From assembly GCA_024811115.1 (NCBI GenBank), contig JAKOGH010000819.1, positions 1-51,715 of the forward strand: 51,715 nt of DNA, in the 5' to 3' direction. The notes beneath the pieces were generated by a model that was given only the letters and a program-made list of their open reading frames with translations, was not told the origin of the DNA and made no database searches. Position 1 is the stretch's first letter. Each line of letters opens with the position of its first letter. The position numbers were made by a program, and so were the translations under genes. The DNA is from Terana coerulea. Taxonomy: Eukaryota > Basidiomycota > Agaricomycetes > Polyporales > Phanerochaetaceae. Below are positions 43,967 to 51,715 of the stretch, in pieces.

Positions 43967-46444
43967 TAAGATAAAAACAAAGGCAAGAGAGTCTCTAGTG
44001 CTAAGTATTGTGTAACCCCACTATGGGATTATAGCAGACCTTGGCCAATATTGTCATTCAGAGGCCATATCCTAGACATTGTCAGGTTATGCCCAAGATT
44101 GACATTATAAGGAAAGCCTGGAAGATTATTACCTTTTAAAATAGGCCTTGAAGACCATCTGCCTTTGTCATTAACCTTTAGCTTACCTTATTACAACAAA
44201 GGTATTGTATTGTTATTATTATTCTGTACACTACTGTAGCTCATCCTGTCATGACAAAGATCATAACTTGTCTTTGTTACATTAACATGTGCTCAGTGAG
44301 GTCAATCACCATGCCACCTTTTCACTTTTTTTAAAAACATTGGACACTGTTCTTGCATTCTCATGACATTGTCACTGAGAACTGCAGTAGCTACTTGCAA
44401 ACACCTGTTTGCTTTGCTCACCATAGCATTCCTTTTGCTCCTTGCCTGAGAACACTTACTAAAGTTGTCACATCCTCAGAGAAATCTAACTGTGGCACAC
44501 ACAGACTCAACTACCCTAATATCAATTGTCACACTGAGGCAGAGGCTGCTAAATGCTCTACCCTTTATACAGTGTTAGCAAGGTCAGACTGACCCTAGTC
44601 AAAAGGGGTCAAAGTGATCCGACCAGGTCAGGTCAGATTAGATTAGCACGAGCGAGGGCATGGAGCAGGCTGCGCGGGATAGTAATTCGAGGTTGATAGT
44701 GGGTAGCCCATTGCAACATGCGTCAACGTGGTGAGTGTAGCGTAGAATATTGTACTCAAATTCCCTCTCTCTACTCTACACACTGTACACAACTCCCACC
44801 TGCTGTTCTCCTCAGCAATGATACCCTCTGAGCCATTTATTCCTGTGCACTGCCGTCCACTTGCGTCGTCTCAGCGCACACCAACTGCCGCTCAACGAGG
44901 TGCTATTTGGTGGCTCTTTTCAGATCGGAATCAAAATCTGGAGAGTGAATTCGCTTTGTACAACCTTGTACAGTCTGACGCTGCCTGATTCCGTAGCTAT
45001 ACAGTACCTAGAATGTCACTCATATCATTGCAATTACTCATTTGATCATATTCCCACAGATTATCTGACCGGTCAATCACTGACTGACCCTCTGACCCTT
45101 CTGACTGACCTTTCATCACTGACCGGTCATGACTCCCGGTTAGTGACAACACTGCCTTTATAGATCCAGCTATCAACTTAGAGGACAATTTGAAGTTTAC
45201 ATACTAAGCAATGCAAGCTCGCTTACTTCTTAATAATAATAACAATAATGCCAATGCCAATGAATAAGCACTCATTAAGCGCTCAAACCAACCACATACA
45301 CTCATTGTCTCAGCTGTGCACCCAACTTAACTCACGCTAGCAAGCTTTCCTCTACATGTTCTAAGAGCAAGTGCACTTTGCATACTCCGGCTATGCTACA
45401 GTTTAGTGCATAGCAGAGGTATACCTTTGGATGGCTGAGTGCCTATTCTTACCCTTACCCCTGAAAACTCTTACTCCTAGCTAGAGATAAGAGGTGTTTT
45501 AGAGGTATATTAGGATATACAAGAATACATATATATTAGCTAGTCTGGCTTTATATAGCATATGTTTTTGTAGAAGTGTAGCACATACTACACTTTTTCA
45601 ACTATTCAGGTAGCTCCTGTGACTGTGACACTTTTAAATCACCTAGAACAACTGGTGGAGGAGCACTGTGACTTGTGACATAGGCAACCTTTCCAGACAA
45701 CTAAAGGCCTTAAATGGCGTGAGGAGGCCCTGTTTTACACCATTTTGTGCTAGAAGTGGTATAATGTGCATAATCTATGCCTAAAACACAGTGTTGCAAA
45801 ATTCTGACCTTACTTAGCGCTACAGGCAGAAAATTCAGTATATGTAAACTTAATGTCACAACTTGCAGCAAGACTGTGTGACCAGTGATACAACCACATA
45901 CTCTAATGGTTTCAAGAGCTCTGTGACATGTGATATCCAGAGTAGTCAAAAAGTACAGTATAGCAGCATACACTTCTACCAAAGCTTAGAGAAAGCTAAA
46001 ATGGGTACTTGCCTATAGGCTGATTGTTACACATGTTAGTGAGGGTTGAGAGTTAAAAGAGTCTTGTTGATATAGTGCAGAGAGCTGCCTTATATACACT
46101 ATAGAGTGGCTGCATTACAAATAGACACAAATAAACACCAAGACAACAGGTAACAGGAATTATTATAGTGAAGCCCTGGTAGAACAATAGAGAAGATGTG
46201 AGCAGAGTGCTTGTGGCATCTATCTGACTCACCAGTTTCAGTGTTTGTAAACACTGTCTAATGCTCAGAATGTCATTTGTTAGGTGTTAAAGCCAGTAAA
46301 ATAGGTTTTGCAGGCTCTTTTCTGCAATATACCTCTTCAAACATCTATACCCTTCAGTAACCCTAGAGGCAAAGGGTATGCTTTTGGCTGCCCTTACCCT
46401 TAATCCCTTGCCACCCTACTCCTAACCTCTGGGGGTTTTTCATA
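43967..46444. other. AT-rich gene-free stretch with repeat debris
   Basis: No gene found. A more GC-rich island at about 44600-45180 has a CT-rich stretch and a cluster of TGACC/TGACCGGTCA motifs (45064-45135). Pieces resembling the G-tract parts of the MITE occur near 45448-45475 and 46345-46440 but lack termini. Small open frames at 44353-44592 and 45710-45982 are unrecognised. Confidence 0.4.
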
Positions 46445-46452
46445 CCTCTAAT

Positions 46453-46790
46453 TAGTGATAGGCAGGGGTTTGCAAACCCTTCAAGGGTTAAGGGTAAGGG
46501 TATGGAGGGTAAGGGTAAGGGTTGAGGAAAGTTAACCCTTGTCTGGCAGGGGTCTGCATTCAAGCACCAGGCATATTGCTAGAAAGGGCTGCAAGTGTTG
46601 TAAGTGCTTTCTATACCAATGCAAGCCACTCAAATAGAAGACTGACATTATAATTAAGTGGAGGAAAGCACTTAAAGCACTATTTTCAGCCTATTTTGAC
46701 AAGGGTTTGAAGGGTAACCCTCAACCCTTACCCTTTATGAGGGTAAGGGTTGCCCTCTGAGCATGGAGGGTTTACCCCTGCCAATCACTA
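46453..46790 (+). mobile_element. hAT-like MITE, copy 3
   Basis: A 338-bp copy with termini TAGTGATAGGCAGGGG and CCCCTGCCAATCACTA. It is flanked by a perfect 8-bp target duplication CCTCTAAT (46445-46452 and 46791-46798), the clearest evidence for a hAT-type insertion. It has the same interior layout as copies 1 and 2 but is more diverged and slightly shorter, so it is older or from another subfamily. Confidence 0.9.
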
Positions 46791-46798
46791 CCTCTAAT

Positions 46799-48142
46799 AT
46801 GCACTAACTATATTTGGGAATACTGGAGGAGACTCTAGTAGGTACTGAGTGTGTAGGTAGGTTGGTTGGTAAGTAAATGGAGTTAGTGATTTTGCTTGAG
46901 AATTGCTGGGTCAGACTTTAAACCAAGCTATCTCAGTTATTCTAAGGGACTGCAATATTAAGTTAGGTGAGACCTATATCTTCAAGGGTTGGTCTGAGGG
47001 TAGCTTCCAAAAAGTGAGACAAGAGCCTAATTGAAGCCTACAAAAGGCTTCAGAGATCACACAAGTTGCTGAGCAGCCTCAGTTATTTAAAGCTAAATTG
47101 TGCAGACTTAGCACATAGATATAAATACTTCAGATGTAAAGATCAATATATTGACTAATCTGACTGTAGACTAGTAACAAAGATAGTAATTAACAGATAT
47201 TTGAATCAATACGAGGTCTAGGGAGTATTAGATTCTTAAGTTGGCCAACTCTGAGCTCTTTGTGACTGCTTCAGAACTGAAAAACTAGGGTGCTCTGAGA
47301 AAAGTAGGCCTTCTATATATACTTTGGAGGAAATAATGCTCTAGCCAATCAAAATCTGCTGTGAAATTCTAATTACTAAGGCTTTGTAATATTTCTACCC
47401 ATATTTATTACTAATTTATAAGCAACTAAATAGGAATTTGTAAGCTAAGGAGTGAAATTTGTTATACTTAGTAATAACTGAGTTGATGCTTCATAAATGC
47501 TTTGTAAAAACTGAATTAGTGCTTGCGTAAACTGTGTTAGGCATAATAATGCTTTGTAAGGGCTGAATTGATACTTGGTAATATTTCATGCGTACTTAGT
47601 CAGCTTCTGTTATGGCTGACAGAGCTTAGAACTAGAGCTTTCTACTAGTTTCCAGAGTATTCTGTATAGTTCTGGAGAGCTTTGTTAGATGCTGCCATGT
47701 TTCAGATAGCTTTAAAACTAGTCCTCTCTGTATACAAAGTGTAGCCCATTCTGTTGAATTTTTGGTAAAACACTTTTAACACTGTGCGGGCTATATCAAA
47801 GTTAAAAAATTGATGCAGCTAATGCTGTAGTCAACATTGGCCTAAGCTTGAAAGACCCCCTCATATAAAACTGCTAGAATAAAGAGTGCTCTACATTTGT
47901 GCTACTTTCCATAAATAAGTTTGTTGCAAAGATGGCTGTGTAGTAGTTGGATTCTAACTGGGAAGACATCATGCTGACTAAGCTGCTAACTATCTAATAG
48001 AAACCATCTAAGAGCGTTCAAAAGCTAAGTTACTAAGGTTGAGACTAAGAACACTATGCTTTGCAATATGCTATCACACCACCACAGCATGTAGCTGTCT
48101 TATAAAATATGCTGGCAGTGGTCAGTTTGTGTTCTTGATATA
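46799..48142. other. AT-rich gene-free stretch
   Basis: No gene recognised. The motif GCTTTGTAA recurs at about 47381, 47499 and 47550 with similar surroundings, which suggests an old, diverged tandem or dispersed repeat. Confidence 0.35.
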
Positions 48143-49574
48143 TAGTGGTGGTCAAAAGTAATGCACAAGAGTCATTTGGCTTTGAGTTCATTTAGCCATA
48201 TCTTTCTAACTAGAAGGCATTAGCATGAATGAAAATATAATTGTGTAGCTACAACTGATACCTAATTTTGACAATGTACACATTACCATATATAGCGATG
48301 ATGCTAGCTATAAAGTGTAAATAGTCCGAATTTGCGTTATGATTTGTTTTAATTATTACTTTACTAATAAAATATACATTGCTTTAGTATGGGTATAATA
48401 CAACTGTTAAGACAATGTAGTTTTGTGACTATACCATGTTCATTTTATTATAGATTTTAATGCCTAGGTGACAATAGAAAACATTTTGTTGCTACAATAC
48501 TCACATTTAGTAATATATCTAAAGCTCTATATAGCGCAAATACATATGTGTACTATTTTTCACATGCTTCAATTATGTTTTAAAAGTGAAGCATTAAATA
48601 GTGCAGATAGTATATTACTTATTAAGCTGGTAACAAAATAAATATATAATGGATATTGTGATACTAAGATGTTGTCTGTTATTGCTTGTATATTAGAAGC
48701 TATAATAAAATAATCATAGTATAATCACAAAGCTACATCATCTCAGCAGTTATATTATGTCCTTACTAAAGCAATATGTATTCTATTGGTGAAGTTATGG
48801 TTAAAACAAATAATGATGCAAATTCGGACTATTTGCACTTCATAGTTAGTACCATTACTATACATGGTAATGCATACATTGTCAAAATTAGATATCAGTT
48901 ATAGCCACACAATGATATTTTCATTACATACTAAAGCTATCTAGTTAAAAGATATGGCTAAATGAACTTGAGGCCTATCACAAAACTCTAATACTCACCT
49001 GCTAGGGATGCTTGGAGAAGTTGGAGAGAGCAGGGGACTTTGAGTAGAGCGAGTAGAGGAGATATGAATCAATGATGTTGTTGAGTCTGGGGTGCTAGCC
49101 CCTCAGACCAGTCTCCTTATATACATGTGTAGAGGGACCCCAGACACTATCTAAGACCTCCGACCACGTGTGCTGACTGATACAGTCAGGTGATCCATGA
49201 CTAAGGCTTCAGAGCATACCACCACTCTAACTCCCTTATCAGATCTGACCTAGCTATCATGCTATCATCAACACTATCTAGATGTCCTATCTAGCTACTG
49301 TACTCAAATTACGTGATGTCATAGTGACCTTATAGTGAGGTTATAGTCTAGAACAAATCCAGAACTGAGTCCATGATCCTATGTTCGCATGAGGCATATT
49401 CCTAATAACTGTGCATCCGTCGCATGGCCAACTGATCAGCATCTTGTAACGCCGTTGTGATGACTGGGTAACGTGTCCCGTGCCGATGTTATACTCTAAG
49501 CGCTGTAGACTAGCGCTGAGGGAAATTTATGACAACGCCAAAGTACTCTTCGGCGTTACTTTTAACTGTCACCG
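48143..49574. mobile_element. Tc1/mariner-like element with long inverted repeats, split by an LTR
   Basis: The left arm starts at about 48145 with GTGGTGGTCAAAAGTAATGC, which resembles Tc1/mariner ends, and extends at least to about 48460. The right arm (about 48690-48975, resumed at 49535-49574 after the inserted LTR) is its diverged inverted copy. For example, CATTTAGCCATATCTTT on the left matches AAAGATATGGCTAAATG on the right, and AGTCCGAATTTGC matches GCAAATTCGGACT. TA dinucleotides abut both ends. There is no transposase. Without the LTR the element is about 870 bp and almost wholly palindromic. Confidence 0.7.
48976..49534 (-). mobile_element. Solo LTR, copy 3 (inverted)
   Basis: A 559-bp LTR of the same family as those at 42634 and 43396, on the opposite strand. 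It begins TATCACAAAACTC and ends AAATTTATGACA on the plus strand. Flanks AGGCC (48971-48975) and ACGCC (49535-49539) are a target duplication with one mismatch. It lies inside the right arm of the inverted-repeat element, so it is younger than that element. Confidence 0.8.
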
Positions 49575-49575
49575 T

Positions 49576-51064
49576 AACCTGGAAAGCTGCCAGGCCTGGC
49601 AACATTTGCCAATTGGCCCTGTTGCCTTACTGCTTGTATTCCATGGTTTTCCAAAATTCCACACTGCTGACATACTCTATAAAGATGTCTAGATTGCCTC
49701 AATTTATAATATATGGTATGTTTGGCACTTTAGATACTTAAACATACAAGTACTGGAAATGTAGCCCTTCATCAGTTAATCACAATCATATAAAAATGAC
49801 ATATGGCAATCTAGTAGTTCTAGCACAAATTGCAAAATACTTGAGGAATAATAGTTTTTAAGGGCATAGGCGCTTAAAAACTAGCCCACCAAAACTGGCT
49901 CATAGGCTCTTGAATGCATGTGGAAAACCCTGCTGTCAAGCGCCACAATTTAGACACTGATGGATGGACCTACAAACTTTAACGGGTCTATATTCGCATT
50001 TTTAAGCTGTTACAGCCCTGTTCCCTGGCCTCTCCTTGTCCCTCCTGCTAATGGCAATGCATATAATGTGGATACACGCCTGCACATTCTATATACCAAA
50101 TTTGGAGGCCCTACCACCTTTATACATACTCTTGCATTACTTTCGTTTTTGCAGCCATCAATTCCGCTTTTAGAGCTCTTGGCACCTTAATGAAATAGAA
50201 CCTTTTGTACATTAAGCTTTCTAAAGTACTTGGGTATGCAATAGGCTGACATTTGAGGCTTATAACAGGCAAAATAGTGGTGGGGATGTGCTTCTATATG
50301 AATATGCGGAGAGACACCAAATATTCTTATAGTACTACCTGTAGAGCCAAATATATTATTGTAAGTATATGAAAGAGTGTTTATAGATCTTATCTATATG
50401 TTCTAATGGCATATGTATAGATCAGATATGTGTGGCTACTTGTGAGAGCAAAATGATCAGATCAAATTGGGTGCTTATACAGAAAACTGCATGCACAGTC
50501 TATATCACCCTATTCTATAGAATTCAAGTTCCCAGATCTATCAAGAAGACTTCTATGCTCCTGAAAACCCTTAAAAATCTTTAAAAGGAGTATATCATTT
50601 TATAGTAAGTAGGTACTCAATGCTGCCCTTTATCGTGGAAACAAACTCGGTGTGTAACGAAAGCAAGCAGATCGAAGCAGATGTGGAATAGATGATAAAA
50701 TATGTGCAAATAGGACAACAAAGGTTAACCTCCTGGTAGATCTCACAAAACAAGTAGGCTGGTGCCAGTACTTGTTCTTAATGACTAAGTTAGCATAAAC
50801 TACAATCTGTAGTATCTATATATACGCCTTCGTCCCCAATGACCAAGATGTTGAAAGGAAGAGCAAGGACAAGAGTATCCAGGATAATAAAGTTGGGAAG
50901 GTGTGGGAACAGTTCGACTCAATATAGGCGCTAAGTGCCGAGAACAATGAAACACTGTCTAGAGGCTCTAGAGCTGCTACTAAACTTTATAAAAATGTAA
51001 GAAAAATGAAAATAATACTGCTACTATATGTTCATCTGCAATATTACCCCTCACTAAAGTCTAT
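49576..51064. other. AT-rich gene-free stretch
   Basis: Only short open frames without recognisable features (for example 49960-50190). No termini, target duplications or coding motifs found. Part may be the 3' end and LTR of the retroelement relic that follows on the minus strand. Confidence 0.35.
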
Positions 51065-51715
51065 TATCATTAATGGACTAAGCACCTCAAATCTCCCCTT
51101 CTCCCATCCAAACATTGATAATGCAGTGTTTGTGAAGTTTTGTAGTAGTTGCCATAGTAGAAATATGAACAGGGCAGCATTGATGTGCTGAGTAGCATTG
51201 GGATGCAATTTGTGGAATCTTTTGATGGCTTTGGGAGCATTTTCAAGGTTCTTGGCAGGTTCTCAGGAGTTTGAGCCAGAATCATAGCCTTTCCATTTGA
51301 TGAGGTACTGGAATTGCCAGTGGAAGATTCTGCTATCCAAAATCTTATCAACTTTGTACTTTTCTTCTCTTTCGACTATAACTAGAGCTGAAGGTGGTGG
51401 TAAGACTCTATTGACTTTGTTGCCCTTCTAAGATTAGAGTCAATTGACATAGAATATGTTGTGGATCTTCAAAGCTACAGGCAACTTGAACTTGTAGTTC
51501 CAGTTGCTAATCTTCTTCAGGATCTAGTATAGCCCTAACTGCCTCAGTTCCAGTTTGTGTAAGGCTTAGTGAACTTGCATATTGTGGCTATCTAACCAAA
51601 CTTCGTCTCTAACACTGAACACTCTAGGTGCAGGGTTACCAGCTACCATTTTCTTTTTGATAGTTCAAAGGGCTGCCTTTGTATTTTTACATGTTTGGGC
51701 CAATAGTTTGGCCTA
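51065..51715 (-). pseudogene. Ty3/gypsy integrase C-terminus with chromodomain, decayed and cut by window edge
   Basis: Minus-strand translation gives pieces of a chromovirus-type integrase: VRDEVWLDSHNMQ, WNYKFKLPVALKIHNIFYV and [15 protein letters not shown], with stop codons between them. Then comes a chromodomain, [20 protein letters not shown], followed by [12 protein letters not shown], a TGA, EPAKNLENAPKAIKRFHKLH. The TGA sits where chromodomains have Trp (TWEP). The upstream integrase lies beyond the window. Several in-frame stops make it non-functional. Whether it belongs to the same family as the solo LTRs is unknown. Confidence 0.75.

Noticed and set aside
1..51715. tRNA, rRNA or CRISPR features
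   Set aside because: No GGTTCRANNCC B box with a matching cloverleaf was noticed by eye, no rRNA segments, and the organism is eukaryotic, so CRISPR arrays are not expected.

Overview
The window is eukaryotic and looks like an Agaricomycete (mushroom-forming basidiomycete), possibly a white-rot polypore. The genes are broken by many introns of about 45-70 nt with GTRNGT donors and YAG acceptors. The gene set is fungal: an OPT oligopeptide transporter, a secreted LysM protein, calcineurin A, two SC15-like secreted proteins, a Bem46-type hydrolase, a site-2 protease, YKT6, a Ppo-type fatty-acid dioxygenase and a P5A ATPase. The polypore placement is inference; no search could be run. All gene models were spliced by hand, so exon edges are provisional.

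Layout. 1-422: degenerate Ty3-type gag piece on the minus strand, followed by about 3 kb without a recognisable gene. 3697-9941: OPT transporter with more than 20 introns, then a two-LysM secreted protein with an apparent frameshift near its C-terminus. 10816-14081: a decayed block holding a tetratricopeptide (TPR) pseudogene, two copies of a hAT-like MITE and the 3' part of a JmjC/C2H2 zinc-finger gene. The second MITE copy sits exactly between the TPR and JmjC remnants. 14562-18846: calcineurin A (minus) and a single-pass membrane protein (plus). 19343-23540: tandem duplication of an SC15-like secreted protein gene together with its promoter and about 1 kb upstream. 23766-42087: compact gene block with Bem46-like hydrolase, an unrecognised conserved-looking protein, site-2 protease divergent from YKT6, the fatty-acid dioxygenase and SPF1.

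From about 42.1 kb to the end the sequence turns AT-rich and gene-free. It holds three solo LTRs of one family with 5-bp target duplications, a third MITE copy with a perfect 8-bp duplication, and a long-inverted-repeat Tc1/mariner-like element split by one of the LTRs. At the right edge is a stop-ridden Ty3/gypsy integrase with a chromodomain.

Several genes belong to the secretory pathway or membrane signalling: SPF1 (ER P5A ATPase), YKT6 (SNARE), site-2 protease (regulated intramembrane proteolysis) and calcineurin (calcium signalling). Nothing in the sequence shows that they form one co-regulated cluster. The main novelty candidates are the MITE family with telomere-like G-tracts and its part in the TPR/JmjC junction, the duplicated SC15-like locus with a conserved promoter layout, the intron-split start codon of SPF1, and the JmjC remnant whose metal-ligand His is replaced by Tyr.
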